From positions 3,878,501-3,942,500 of the forward strand of contig NZ_CP053348.1 in NCBI RefSeq assembly GCF_013394595.1: DNA of 64,000 nt, read 5' to 3'. This document shows, piece after piece, positions 34,934 to 44,254 of the stretch. This DNA is from Winogradskyella forsetii (GTDB taxonomy: Bacteria > Bacteroidota > Bacteroidia > Flavobacteriales > Flavobacteriaceae). Position numbers and translations under genes: made by a program. Each line of letters opens with the position of its first letter. Within the stretch, counting starts at the first letter, position 1. The notes below the pieces were generated by a model. The model made no database searches and was not told where the DNA came from. It saw only the letters and a list, made by a program, of their open reading frames with translations.

Positions 34934-36733
34934 TTAGCCTTCACAGCTCGCACATTCCTTCTTCTGCTTAAACTTCTGTGCAGCGTTCATACTGTGCTGG
35001 TAATACAATGACTTCACACCTAACTGCCATGCTGTAACATAAATTTTATTAATGTCTTTAACTGGCATATCTGGATGCACCATAATATTTAATGACTGTG
35101 CTTGATCAATATGGTTTTGTCTATTCGCCGCTTGATAAATAATGGTCATTTGATCAATCTCAGAATAGGTTTTAAACACATCCTTTTCATGATCTGTAAG
35201 ACCTTCTAAATGTTGAACTGAACCATCATAATCTCTAATGCTTTTCCAAACCTCAATGGTGTTCATTCCTTTTTCTTCTAAAAGTGCTGTTAAAAAAGGA
35301 TTCTTAATCGTTGTTTTTATTTTCGCAATATCTTTTACATAACTATTAGACCAAATTGGTTCAATACCTTGTGATACTTGTCCTAAAATAAACGCTGACG
35401 AAGTTGTAGGTGCCACAGCATTTAAGGTCGTATTACGTCTTCCGTAACCTTTTAATACTTCTGGCTCACCAAATAATTTTGCTAATTCCTCTGAAGCCTT
35501 AACGGACTTATCTTTAATGGTTTTAAAAATTTCACTATTCAGATCAAATGCTTCCTTACTATCAAAACTTACCATTTTTGATTGCAATAAGGAGTGCCAT
35601 CCTAAGGCGCCTAAACCTAAAGCTCTATTTTCTTTAGCGAAGTTATAGGCTTTCTCCATAAACATGAAGGTCTGTCTATCATCACGATCTGCAGAATCTC
35701 TATACACTTCAAGTTTCGTGATAAATTCTTCTAAAACTGCATCGAGGAAATACACCATGGTTTCAACAGCATCTGTATCTTTCCACTTATCGTAATGCAA
35801 TAAGTTGATGGAAGATAACACACATACAAATGACCATCTTTCGTTAGTTGGCAACATGATTTCAGAACACAAATTACTAGCATAAATTTCGTGCTTATTA
35901 TCTCTATATACATCTGGCGCTGAATTGTTCGCATTATCCTTAAAGAAAATATATGGGTATCCTATTTCGCCTCTACGTTGCAAAACTTTTGCCCAAATAG
36001 CTCTTTTATCAGCATCACCATCGATCATTTCTTGCATCCATTCGTTTCCAACGGTAACACCATGTGTTAACTCTTGAATTGGATTTCCTTCTGTTCCTAT
36101 TTCTAAAAATTCGTGAATATCATTATGCTCAATTGGTAAATATGGAGAGAAACGGCCACGTCTCACTGAACCTTGACTTACCACATCAACCATTTTTTCA
36201 AACAATTGCATAATATGTACAGCTCCAGAAGATTCTCCATTGTTCTTTACTGGTGCTCCTCTATGACGCAATTTACCAAAGTAACCAGAAGTTCCGCCAC
36301 CTAATTTAGACATCATTCCCACTTCAGATTGTGTGTATAGGATATCTCCCATATCATCAGAAATGTGAGACCCAAAACAACTAATAGGTAAGCCACGTTT
36401 TTTTCCAAAGTTAGACCAAACAGGCGATGCTAATGAAAAATAGCCTTCTGCCATATAGCCATAAAACTTGTCTGCAAAACCATCAATACCTAATATTTTT
36501 TCGGCATTATTGGCAATTTCCCTGATGCGTTCCTCAGGTGTGGTATCTTCTGTAAGATATCCAGAAGCTAAAAATTGACGACTATGCTCCGTTAACCATT
36601 TAATTTCTGGTTCGGTATTAGCTTCTTTAATCGCTTCTTTTCTGGCTTTAATTAGCTCATCGTGATTTGAGGATTTTGTAGTTTGAGGGTTTACTACTTT
36701 GTTTTCGAGGTCTAAGTTAGTTTTTTCGTTCAT
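34934..36733 (-). CDS. nrdA: Ribonucleotide reductase large subunit without ATP-cone
   Basis: 599-aa class I catalytic subunit reducing NDPs. Redox Cys119 in GLPISCFGSHISDD, radical cysteine in NLCSEIMLP, and the C-terminal redox pair Cys594/Cys597 (ECASCEG) are present. The roughly 100-residue N-terminal ATP-cone of E. coli-type NrdA is absent; the protein begins with a charged tail and goes straight into the ten-helix domain. The overall-activity site is on NrdB instead. Second gene of the nrdBA operon, starting 3 bp after nrdB. Confidence 0.95.
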   Translation of the reverse strand: MNEKTNLDLENKVVNPQTTKSSNHDELIKARKEAIKEANTEPEIKWLTEHSRQFLASGYLTEDTTPEERIREIANNAEKILGIDGFADKFYGYMAEGYFSLASPVWSNFGKKRGLPISCFGSHISDDMGDILYTQSEVGMMSKLGGGTSGYFGKLRHRGAPVKNNGESSGAVHIMQLFEKMVDVVSQGSVRRGRFSPYLPIEHNDIHEFLEIGTEGNPIQELTHGVTVGNEWMQEMIDGDADKRAIWAKVLQRRGEIGYPYIFFKDNANNSAPDVYRDNKHEIYASNLCSEIMLPTNERWSFVCVLSSINLLHYDKWKDTDAVETMVYFLDAVLEEFITKLEVYRDSADRDDRQTFMFMEKAYNFAKENRALGLGALGWHSLLQSKMVSFDSKEAFDLNSEIFKTIKDKSVKASEELAKLFGEPEVLKGYGRRNTTLNAVAPTTSSAFILGQVSQGIEPIWSNSYVKDIAKIKTTIKNPFLTALLEEKGMNTIEVWKSIRDYDGSVQHLEGLTDHEKDVFKTYSEIDQMTIIYQAANRQNHIDQAQSLNIMVHPDMPVKDINKIYVTAWQLGVKSLYYQHSMNAAQKFKQKKECASCEG

Positions 36734-36736
36734 GGT

Positions 36737-38011
36737 TTAAAATAAGTCGTCTCCGGTTACACTTTTTTGTCTTTTTGCATAGTTTATTGAACGTTTCACG
36801 AAGAAATCTCCATGTTTTGTTCCTATAATTTCATCATCAAACCAATCGGTTTGTTCTAATAAGGTTTCATTTACATCAAATACTTTTTCGATACCGATGC
36901 TTTCCAATGAATTATTGAATCTGTTTTTTATAAATTCATTGATCACATCCTTAGGTAAGAAATCCAATTCTCCTGCTTCAAAAATCCAATCGATTAATTT
37001 ACTTTCCGATTTAAAAGCTTCCTCACATAATTCCTTAACCAACAAGCTGTGTTCTTCACCAAACCAGGTTGGGTTTTCTTCCTTTATAATTCTAATAACG
37101 TCAATTCCAAAATCACCATGGATTTGTTCTTCTTTCGAAGTTGCTTCAACTACATTAGAAACACCTTTTAACATGTTTTTGTGCTTATTGAAAGCCATGA
37201 TGATTAAAAACTGGGAAAATAAAGACACATGCTCAATAAAAAGCGAAAACAATAATATAGATTCTGCATACTCTTTGTTATCCTCACTTTTGGCATTCTT
37301 TAAAGCGGTTTCTAAATAATGAACTCGTCTCATTATTACCGGCTTTTTCTTTAAGTGCTTAAATTCGTTATTAAGACCTAATATTTCCAATAGGTGCGAG
37401 TAAGCATCATGATGACGCACTTCACTTTCTGCGAATGTTGCTCCAACAGATCCTATTTCTGGTTTTGGCATTTTATGGTATATGTCTCCCCAAAATGATT
37501 TTACGGCCACTTCAATTTGTGAAATCGCAAGCATGGTATTTTTAATGGCATTTTGCTCTACAATAGTCAACCTTGTTTTAAAATCCTGAATATCACTTGT
37601 GAAATTAAATTCTGAATGAATCCAGTACGAATGTCTTATCGCATCTACATACTCATTAAGCTGCGGATACTCATAAGGTTTTAGGTTAATTCGCTTTTCA
37701 AAAATATTTGTTTTTCTACTTCTGGCTTGTTCGTCTCTATATAATATGTAGGCTTTTGCCACACCATGAAAAGAACTTTCCATTAATTTTTCCTCTACAA
37801 GATCTTGCACCTCTTCTACGGTAGGCAGGTATCTATGATCCTTTGCTTTTCTTTCTAACAAGGTCTGTAAAACCTTCACGGAGATTGTATTGGCATCTTC
37901 TTTAGTTCCATTTCCTACAGAGAGCATTGCTTTTTCAATGGCGTTAGAAATTTTATTTAAAATAAAGGGACTGGTTTCATAATCTCTTTTAATAATCTGC
38001 GTAATCTCCAT
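36737..38011 (-). CDS. nrdB: Ribonucleotide reductase small subunit with N-terminal ATP-cone
   Basis: 424-aa metal/radical subunit. Residues 1-95 are an ATP-cone (IIKRDYETSPFILNKISNAI, VEEVQDLVEEKLMESSFHGV, AYILYRDEQARSR). The ferritin-like core follows: Glu167 region, Glu197-Val-Arg-His200 with Tyr204 aligning to the E. coli Tyr122 site, FIEHVSLFSQF, and EEQIH with the last Glu and His ligands. The same layout is established for Leeuwenhoekiella blandensis NrdB, where the cone controls activity through NrdB oligomerisation and the cofactor is a dimanganese centre (class Id). By family this is likely the same subclass; metal identity is inference. Confidence 0.95.
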   Translation of the reverse strand: MEITQIIKRDYETSPFILNKISNAIEKAMLSVGNGTKEDANTISVKVLQTLLERKAKDHRYLPTVEEVQDLVEEKLMESSFHGVAKAYILYRDEQARSRKTNIFEKRINLKPYEYPQLNEYVDAIRHSYWIHSEFNFTSDIQDFKTRLTIVEQNAIKNTMLAISQIEVAVKSFWGDIYHKMPKPEIGSVGATFAESEVRHHDAYSHLLEILGLNNEFKHLKKKPVIMRRVHYLETALKNAKSEDNKEYAESILLFSLFIEHVSLFSQFLIIMAFNKHKNMLKGVSNVVEATSKEEQIHGDFGIDVIRIIKEENPTWFGEEHSLLVKELCEEAFKSESKLIDWIFEAGELDFLPKDVINEFIKNRFNNSLESIGIEKVFDVNETLLEQTDWFDDEIIGTKHGDFFVKRSINYAKRQKSVTGDDLF

Positions 38012-38230
38012 AGGTTTTTAATTTTAAGACTAAAAAGTCATTAGAACAATGCTATATCATTCTAAAGTTTCATTAATAAATGCGTAAATCGTGTTATATT
38101 TTTTTTCCTAAACAGGAATAAAATGTCGGAATTCTTAAAATTGATTTCGGATATTTTTCGAATCAAAAACCAAAAAATCAATTTTATTTTGCCTCCAACA
38201 AAGATTGAAAAACATCGAGTAAAAAGAAAG

Positions 38231-38249
38231 ACAATGTTATAAACATTGT
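38231..38249. promoter_or_regulatory. Perfect 8-bp palindrome, candidate operator
   Basis: ACAATGTT (38231-38238), ATA, AACATTGT (38242-38249), about 220 bp upstream of nrdB. It does not look like the NrdR box as I remember it; no factor can be named. Confidence 0.35.
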
Positions 38250-38444
38250 CAACAAGTTTTTAACAAACCCTTGTAACGCCCATGAAATGGTTCGTTTGAC
38301 TAAATTATATATAAACACCTCAAAAACAGATACTTAATATATTTTTTATAAAATAACTAATGTAGGTTTTAACTTGTTAAATAAAAGGTTAACAACCGTT
38401 TTTATTGAAGATATTAGAGAAAGACTTAGGCTATATTATAAAAC

Positions 38445-38475
38445 AAAAAAGAGCGTTTATTTAACGCTCTTTTTT
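38445..38475. terminator. Orphan bidirectional terminator
   Basis: Stem GAGCGTT (38451-38457) / AACGCTC (38463-38469) extended by six A:T pairs, ending in a T tract on either strand. No gene precedes it within 430 bp on + or 350 bp on -, suggesting an unannotated transcript. Confidence 0.75.
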
Positions 38476-38833
38476 CCCTAATAACTAACTAAAATTAATA
38501 ATAAGTAGCCTAAAAATGACTTATTAAAAATTAACACTGAAATTAAAAGTTAGAATTTTGGTAAATTCTAATCTTCGCTGATTAATAGCAATTAACCAAA
38601 AAGCAAACCCCCAATTTGCATTATTTTTGGTTTATTTCAATACTCAAATATCCGTATTAAATCCCTGATTCCAATGTGGTATTGTATAATTGGTTATGAA
38701 AAGTGTGTAATTGGAAATTTTGGTTTTAGAATTATTTTGTACTGCATTCTATACATAAAACCATGCATTGCACACATATTTAAGCCCAAAATATTTAATA
38801 TATACATATATTTATAGTCCTTAATTAAAAAGC

Positions 38834-39568
38834 ATGTTAAAAGCAGTAATCGTTGACGATGAGCCAAAAGCCATCCAAAGTCTCATCTGGGAGCTTAGCA
38901 ATTTTAGCCAAGAGATAGAAGTAATGGCTTCTTTTTCCAATCCGGATGAGGCTTTAAAATTTCTGGATTCCAATACACCAGATTGTCTGTTCTTGGATGT
39001 TCAAATGCCAACCATTGGTGGTTTTCAATTTTTAGAGCAGCTAAATAATACCGATTTTGCGGTTATAATTACCACTGCTTACGATGAATATGCCATTAAA
39101 GCCCTGAAACACGAAGCCATAGATTATCTCTTAAAGCCTATAGATTCTGACGATTTAAGGGAAAGCATTGCCAAAATTAAAAAATATAGTGACCGTACAG
39201 TCAACTCCCAGAAGCTGGAACGTATGCTCACCAACTTCAATTCGCAATTCGACAAAAAGAAGATTACCATTAATACTGACGGAAAGTTACTCTTCCTTGA
39301 TGTAGACGATATTGTCTATATTGAATCTGACGGAAATTATAGCACACTCTTTTTGCAAAATCACAAAAAAATTGTTGTGACCAAAAAATTGAAAGAAGTT
39401 GATGCCATATTACCTGAGCATTACTTTTTTAGAATTCATAATTCATATATCATTAATCTTAATAAAATAAAAGCCTTTATAAAAAACGAAGGTTATGTTA
39501 TTATGGACAGCGACCAAAAAATACCAGTCGCAAGACAACGTAAATCAGATTTTTTAGAAAAATTATAG
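38834..39568 (+). CDS. LytTR-family response regulator
   Basis: 244 aa. Receiver domain 1-120 with acidic pair in VDDEPKAI, phospho-acceptor Asp55 in FLDVQMP and Lys in LLKPID. LytTR DNA-binding domain about 140-244 (FLDVDDIVYIESDGNYSTLF, FRIHNSYIINLNKIKAFI). It is followed immediately by the cognate sensor kinase. Targets unknown; LytTR sites are pairs of short direct repeats. Confidence 0.95.
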   Translation: MLKAVIVDDEPKAIQSLIWELSNFSQEIEVMASFSNPDEALKFLDSNTPDCLFLDVQMPTIGGFQFLEQLNNTDFAVIITTAYDEYAIKALKHEAIDYLLKPIDSDDLRESIAKIKKYSDRTVNSQKLERMLTNFNSQFDKKKITINTDGKLLFLDVDDIVYIESDGNYSTLFLQNHKKIVVTKKLKEVDAILPEHYFFRIHNSYIINLNKIKAFIKNEGYVIMDSDQKIPVARQRKSDFLEKL

Positions 39569-39571
39569 TTG

Positions 39572-41545
39572 ATGAGCCCTTTATTACTACCTAAGCTACT
39601 ATGTTCTTGCATTATTGTTTTTTTTTATGCTTCTAACGCCTATACACAGACTTCCGATTTTGAAAATACCTTAAACTATATAGAAAAAAATCAACCGAAG
39701 CAATACAATACAATAGACTCCGTTTTTAAACCTTTTGAACGTGATAGTTTAAAGATGAAACGCTTACTGGAGTTCTCAAAAGCCAGTAATTATTATGAAG
39801 GTGCTTGTTTTGCTCTAAATGCATTGGGTATTACACATCGAAATTTCTCTAACTATGATCAATCCATAAGACTTCATCAAAAAGCGAAAGCGTATGCCGA
39901 AAAAGCCGAAAGCGATGAATTAAAAATCATTAGTCTTAATATGCTTGGTGTGGCTTACAGACGTATGGACGTCGTTAAACCCGCACTCGATTATCATACG
40001 GAAGCGTTGAAAACTGCCTACGCTATAATAAATCCTTCAAAAGAGATAAAACATAGTATTGCGGTATCACAAAATAGTATTGGTAATATTTATTTGGCCT
40101 TAAAACAATACGACTTTGCTATCATTCAATTTAACAAGTCGCTTAAAATTGAAAAAGAGGGAGATAACAAACTAGGACTGGCTATTAATTATCATAATAT
40201 TGGTTATGCGGAAGAAGCTAAAGGTAACTTAAGTGTTGCTCTGTCCAACTACGAAAAATCTCTGGAATATAACAATGCGATCAACTCCGAAATTGGTCGT
40301 GTAATTTGCAACAACAGCATCGGTGGAATTTACCTCAAACAAAAACGGTACAAAGATGCGAAACCAAAAATTAACGAAGCCCTTGACATGGCATTGCATT
40401 TAGACGATCAGTTCTATATCACAGATTCCTATCTTAATCTTGGGCAATTGGAGTTGGAAATGAACCAACTTACATCTGCTGAAAAACACCTAAAAAAAGC
40501 ACTCAATATTGCCACTTCTTATAATTTGAAATCATCTGTTGCTGAATCGAGCAAATTATTATCTGAAGTTAACCAAAAAAACGAAAATTATAAAGCCGCA
40601 TTAGCATATTACGAGAAGGCTGTTGAGATTGAAAATACGATTTTAACCGAGCAAAATCTACAATATGTAAACGATATTGCCATTGAATATGAAAACGAAA
40701 ACAAGAACAACCAAATAAAAGCATTAGCTCTAGAAAACGAAGCTGTACGATTGCGATTAGAGCGCAATAAGAAAATTTTACTTTACACCTCTTTACTCCT
40801 TGTGGTTTTGGGCATAGCCCTTTTTATACTTAATAGAACTAAAGCATTAAAACGGGATAAGCACATTTTGACCTTGGAACAAGACATGCTGCGAAGCCAG
40901 ATGAATCCCCATTTTATATTTAACTCTTTAAACTCCATAAAGCTCTATATCATAAATAATGATAAGACCAATGCAGTTTATTATCTCAATAAGTTTTCAA
41001 AATTAATCCGTAAGATATTAATGGCTTCCCAAGAAAAAGAGACCTCGCTTAGTGACGAGCTTGAAACCATGAAGCTTTATATGAACATTGAAAACATTCG
41101 TTTTTCTAACGAAATAGATTTTAATATCACTGTTGATCCTTCCATAAATATGGAGATTACAAAAATCCCATCTTTGGTGCTTCAGCCGTTTTTAGAAAAC
41201 TCGCTTTGGCATGGTTTATCCTCAAAAGCTGAAAACAAAAAAATAGACCTTAAAGTCAGCAAAAAGTCACCAAACTTTATAACTGTTGAGATTATAGATA
41301 ATGGTATTGGCCGGTTAGCATCTCGAAAAATAAATGATCAAAAGAAATTAAAACGGAATTCGGTTGGTATAGACATTACCAAAGCTCGCTTGGCTAATTT
41401 TTCAGAAGCATTCGAGAATTCTTATTCCTTGGAAATTGAAGATTTGTACGAGAACGACAAACCTTGTGGTACCAAAATAACCTTGCAAATCCCGACCACT
41501 AAACTAAGACCTAAGATGCATAGTTTAGCTACCAGAAGTTTCTGA
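39572..41545 (+). CDS. TPR sensor histidine kinase, LytS type
   Basis: 657 aa from ATG 39572; a TTG one codon earlier also fits. Signal peptide/first membrane segment to about residue 25, six or more tetratricopeptide repeats in the periplasm (about 75-370, e.g. SIGNIYLALKQYDFAIIQFNKS), a coiled linker, one TM helix (LLYTSLLLVVLGIALFIL), then the His_kinase domain with phospho-His in RSQMNPHFIFNSLNSIKLYI, and an ATPase lid region LVLQPFLENSLWHGL with IDNGIG. Three bases separate it from the regulator's stop. Signal unknown; TPRs suggest a protein ligand. Confidence 0.94.
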   Translation: MSPLLLPKLLCSCIIVFFYASNAYTQTSDFENTLNYIEKNQPKQYNTIDSVFKPFERDSLKMKRLLEFSKASNYYEGACFALNALGITHRNFSNYDQSIRLHQKAKAYAEKAESDELKIISLNMLGVAYRRMDVVKPALDYHTEALKTAYAIINPSKEIKHSIAVSQNSIGNIYLALKQYDFAIIQFNKSLKIEKEGDNKLGLAINYHNIGYAEEAKGNLSVALSNYEKSLEYNNAINSEIGRVICNNSIGGIYLKQKRYKDAKPKINEALDMALHLDDQFYITDSYLNLGQLELEMNQLTSAEKHLKKALNIATSYNLKSSVAESSKLLSEVNQKNENYKAALAYYEKAVEIENTILTEQNLQYVNDIAIEYENENKNNQIKALALENEAVRLRLERNKKILLYTSLLLVVLGIALFILNRTKALKRDKHILTLEQDMLRSQMNPHFIFNSLNSIKLYIINNDKTNAVYYLNKFSKLIRKILMASQEKETSLSDELETMKLYMNIENIRFSNEIDFNITVDPSINMEITKIPSLVLQPFLENSLWHGLSSKAENKKIDLKVSKKSPNFITVEIIDNGIGRLASRKINDQKKLKRNSVGIDITKARLANFSEAFENSYSLEIEDLYENDKPCGTKITLQIPTTKLRPKMHSLATRSF

Positions 41546-41568
41546 TATTGCATTCTTAATATTGGCGC

Positions 41569-41670
41569 TTATTGATTATGTTTCTCAGCCACCTTCTCCA
41601 ACTCAGCGTACCAATCTTCGCCAAATTTTCTAATCAACGTTTCTTTTACAAATTTATAGATAGGTACTTT
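41569..41670 (-). pseudogene. Displaced 3' fragment of a DUF3109 gene
   Basis: The minus strand encodes KVPIYKFVKETLIRKFGEDW then YAELEKVAEKHNQ-stop, 33 codons that match the C-terminus of the intact DUF3109 protein at 44718-45290 (VPVYKFVKEALIRKFGEDW) with only a few substitutions, mostly near the end. The rest of the gene is absent. The two copies are in the same orientation and enclose a 3-kb block, suggesting insertion into the 3' end of this gene. Confidence 0.85.
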
Positions 41671-41962
41671 AAAAAAGTAAAAACGGAATCTTAAACACCT
41701 ATCATTATAATCTTTTTAAAAACTTTATTTTTTGTTTCCATCTAATATTATTATTCCTATTAAGCACAAGGCAAATCAATAACCTCTAAAAAACCTAGAT
41801 TAAATGCATTAATATTTACAATGTATATAACTCAGAAACCATCTGAAACCATAAGAGGTCTTATACCGCAAAAGTTTGTTAATAATGGATACTCTTCACT
41901 AGTTATATCAGCTCCAATGCTTATAACCCTATTTAGGCCAATAAATACCCTAACTCCCTTTA
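41671..41962. other. Intergenic DNA beyond the gene fragment
   Basis: About 290 bp of AT-rich sequence between the gene fragment and the repeat lipoprotein gene. No ORF, terminator hairpin or integrase-like remnant seen. Confidence 0.4.
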
Positions 41963-42991
41963 TTAGTTTCTAGTTACAAAAATTGAATTAGCGAAAGATG
42001 GTTGAGCCTCATCTGCTAAAGGTGTTTCTATTCCATTAATCCAAAGTGTTGCCACTTCGTTTGACGTTGAAGTGTTAATTTTAAACCCAGCCACATACAC
42101 ATCATCTTCAATAACAAATACGGATTTAGCAACGGTAAAGTCGGTAGCAGCCGTTAAAGAAGATTCTATACCATTTTTCCAGATTTTGGCTTTAAAAGAA
42201 CCACTATATTCGGTACCAACCACATATGTATCACCTTGAGAAACATATACCGAATTGGCATAGGTGTTATCATTTCCTGTGCTTAAAGGTGTTTTTACGT
42301 AATTTTTCCAAATTGTTGCGACATCAACAGTACCATTAAATTCAGTACTAGCAACAAATACGTCGTTTTCAGAAATAAATACTGAAGACGCTGTACCAAT
42401 TGATGTACCATTAGTTAACGAACCCGTATTATTTATCCATAATTTTGATTGCTCATTACCATTTGATGTTACAATACCTGCTGCATAAACATCAGAACCT
42501 GATACAAAAATTGAATTAACATTAGAAGGTGGCGAGTTTTGAGGCAAAGAAGACGTATTTCCATTTTTCCAAATCACAGCTTCTGGATCGCCAATTAAAG
42601 GTGTAACATAGCCCGCAACATAGACATCGTTTCCTGAGACAAAAATTGAATTTGCACTTGCATGATTAGCACTACTAGTTAGATTTGTTTCTACGCCATT
42701 CTTCCAATATTTAGCAACACTATTGGGCCCAATAATTTCGAAACCTGCTACATAAACATCATTGCCAGATACATATATAGATATAGCCTGTGCATCATTG
42801 GTACCATCTGTTAATAGTGTTTCTTCGCCGTTTTTCCAATACTTGGCTACCATCTTTAAACCATTGTATTCACTGCCAGCTATATAAACATCGGTTATAA
42901 CTGGTGTTGGTCCATTATCATTATCATTACTACAAGAAAAAGCAAAGAGAATTAGTAGTGTAAAAGCGATTTGTTTTAGTTGTGTTTTCAT
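41963..42991 (-). CDS. Secreted lipoprotein of short tandem repeats, beta-propeller-like
   Basis: 342 aa. Lipoprotein signal with Cys20 (LFAFSCSNDNDNG). The mature part is about seven repeats of roughly 40-46 residues, each of the form VYVAG.E..G..VAKYWKNG..T.LT....A.ANSIFVSGND. The repeated four-strand pattern suggests a beta-propeller, but no known propeller family was recognised. It lies inside the block flanked by the DUF3109 duplicates, 73 bp downstream of the P-domain lipoprotein gene. Confidence 0.8.
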   Translation of the reverse strand: MKTQLKQIAFTLLILFAFSCSNDNDNGPTPVITDVYIAGSEYNGLKMVAKYWKNGEETLLTDGTNDAQAISIYVSGNDVYVAGFEIIGPNSVAKYWKNGVETNLTSSANHASANSIFVSGNDVYVAGYVTPLIGDPEAVIWKNGNTSSLPQNSPPSNVNSIFVSGSDVYAAGIVTSNGNEQSKLWINNTGSLTNGTSIGTASSVFISENDVFVASTEFNGTVDVATIWKNYVKTPLSTGNDNTYANSVYVSQGDTYVVGTEYSGSFKAKIWKNGIESSLTAATDFTVAKSVFVIEDDVYVAGFKINTSTSNEVATLWINGIETPLADEAQPSFANSIFVTRN

Positions 42992-43064
42992 ATCTATTAT
43001 TTTTAAAGATTAATGTCACCTTTACAGATACAGCACATAATCAGTCTTATGTTAATTGTGTCTT

Positions 43065-43931
43065 TTATGACCTACAAAGTTGTAATGACCAGCTTAATAA
43101 CATACCTCCATCAGCCCCTGCGTCATCAATAATTTTAAGAATCCAATCTCCTTGAGCTTCATTACCAATTAAACCACTTAAAACACCTTCTGGCCTAAAA
43201 GACCCTGTAAAAGGAGCTATCCCATCAATAATTAAAGCAGATGCTTGATCATCGAATACTGTATTTGTATAATTGTCACCCCCAGCACCATTATCTGTAC
43301 TCAATTCTATTATTAGGCCGTTTGGGGCAATTAAAAATATTTCTAAATCAGCATCAAAAGTATGTTCAAGATTTATGGATACTAGAACATCTGGAGCAAT
43401 GATAAAATCATCTGAAACATTAATAATAGAGTTGGTTTCTGTACCAGCATCTGGACCTATTGGCAATTGTTCCGTGTTGGTTAATATCTGACAAAGATCC
43501 AAACCCTCTGCCAAGATGTTTAATGGTGAACCTATTAAAGGTGTACCATCATTAGCAAAAGCAGTTGCAGTTAAAATTTGTTCCCCTATGCTGCTGCCAA
43601 GAGTCCAAGTTACTAATGCTTTTCCTGTAGCATCTGTGGTTGCAATATTTGGTATAACTGTGCCTTCACTTACAGAAAAACTAACTGTTGTACCTGCAAA
43701 TGCATTGCCGTTTTGATCATTAACAAGTATTTCTATAACATCAGAAAGTTGATTACCTATATATGATGATTGGTTGTCTCCAGAAAAAACTTGTAAACTA
43801 TTAGCTCTTGCCGCTGCTGAGCCATCATCGTTACTACTGCAACTAAAAATTATTAATATTACAGTAAATAGCTTTGTTAATATTAGAACTGGCTTTAGTT
43901 TTGCCTTTCCAGTGTAATTTAAATTTTTCAT
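43065..43931 (-). CDS. Lipoprotein with Ig-like and P/Homo B domains
   Basis: 288 aa. Lipobox Cys in LIIFSCSSNDDGS. Residues about 45-140 form a Big_1/invasin-type Ig domain (VLVNDQNGNAFAGTTVSFSV, ATDATGKALVTWTLG). Residues about 165-285 are a proprotein-convertase P-domain: ISVNLEHTFDADLEIFLIAPNG-like core, LSTDNGAGGDNYTNTVFDD, SGLIGNEAQGDWILKIIDDA, and SWSLQLC at the end. P-domains usually cap secreted subtilases; no protease is present here, so this is a stand-alone binding or adhesion protein. Confidence 0.85.
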   Translation of the reverse strand: MKNLNYTGKAKLKPVLILTKLFTVILIIFSCSSNDDGSAAARANSLQVFSGDNQSSYIGNQLSDVIEILVNDQNGNAFAGTTVSFSVSEGTVIPNIATTDATGKALVTWTLGSSIGEQILTATAFANDGTPLIGSPLNILAEGLDLCQILTNTEQLPIGPDAGTETNSIINVSDDFIIAPDVLVSINLEHTFDADLEIFLIAPNGLIIELSTDNGAGGDNYTNTVFDDQASALIIDGIAPFTGSFRPEGVLSGLIGNEAQGDWILKIIDDAGADGGMLLSWSLQLCRS

Positions 43932-43956
43932 GATAATAATATTTAATGGATTATTA

Positions 43957-44254
43957 ACTTCATCGATTGAAGCTCAATTCAGAGTGCTATTAAATAAAGG
44001 GTTAAATAGAGGTTTTTAGTTATGGTCTTGTTTCCAGTATTAAATTAAAAGGTCGCTATTGCGCGCCTCTAAGTCTTTTCAATTCCAAGAATTCTCAAAA
44101 ACTATTAAGGATCAATTATTAAAGGAAAGTAGGATGTAATAATTGCCTCTTTTGAGAATGTAACATTAGTTTCCATAATTTTTAATTTATTGGTTATGTA
44201 CTTCAACGATTGAAGCTAATTTTAAAGCTCAATTAACAAGGGTTAACAGAGGTT
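43957..44254 (-). repeat. Tandem duplicated upstream region with CTTCAA palindrome
   Basis: Copy 1 (43957-44013) and copy 2 (44200-44254) align along their length. Each has a palindrome (CTTCA-TCGAT-TGAAG at 43958-43972; CTTCAA-CGA-TTGAAG at 44201-44215), then GGGTTAA and AGAGGTT at similar distances. In each case the palindrome is just upstream of a minus-strand ATG. Confidence 0.65.
44105..44176 (-). pseudogene. 23-codon ORF behind the duplicated leader, possible gene remnant
   Basis: METNVTFSKEAIITSYFPLI-type short frame whose ATG follows the second copy of the leader at the same relative position as the lipoprotein gene follows the first. It has no signal peptide. It is either a decayed gene start or a genuine microprotein; I cannot distinguish them. 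Confidence 0.25.

Larger units (their letters stand above)
38012..38833. other. 820-bp structured non-coding region upstream of nrdBA
   Basis: No ORF or known RNA family recognised. It holds a perfect 11-bp inverted repeat AAAATTGATTT (38137-38147) / AAATCAATTTT (38175-38185), a perfect 8-bp palindrome ACAATGTT-ATA-AACATTGT (38231-38249), and a terminator hairpin at 38445-38475 with no gene before it. It serves as upstream region for both nrdB (-) and the LytTR regulator gene (+). Confidence 0.5.

Noticed and set aside
34730..35011. 93-codon + strand ORF near the nrdA terminator
   Set aside because: It runs through the palindromes, the terminator and into the 3' end of nrdA on the other strand; clearly a shadow.
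38250..38277. CAAC/TAAC at 11-bp spacing upstream of nrdB, like the phosphate-locus repeats
   Set aside because: Only two in register, and the nearest TTTG (38295) is not at the 18 or 29 bp distance seen elsewhere; likely chance.
38012..38833. AT-rich region considered as a replication origin
   Set aside because: No DnaA-box cluster (TTATCCACA-like) and no dnaA or other origin-linked gene beside it.
41963..42991. Regularly spaced repeats considered as a possible CRISPR-like array
   Set aside because: Spacing and sequence follow codon-level repeats of a lipoprotein ORF; no conserved direct repeat with unique spacers.
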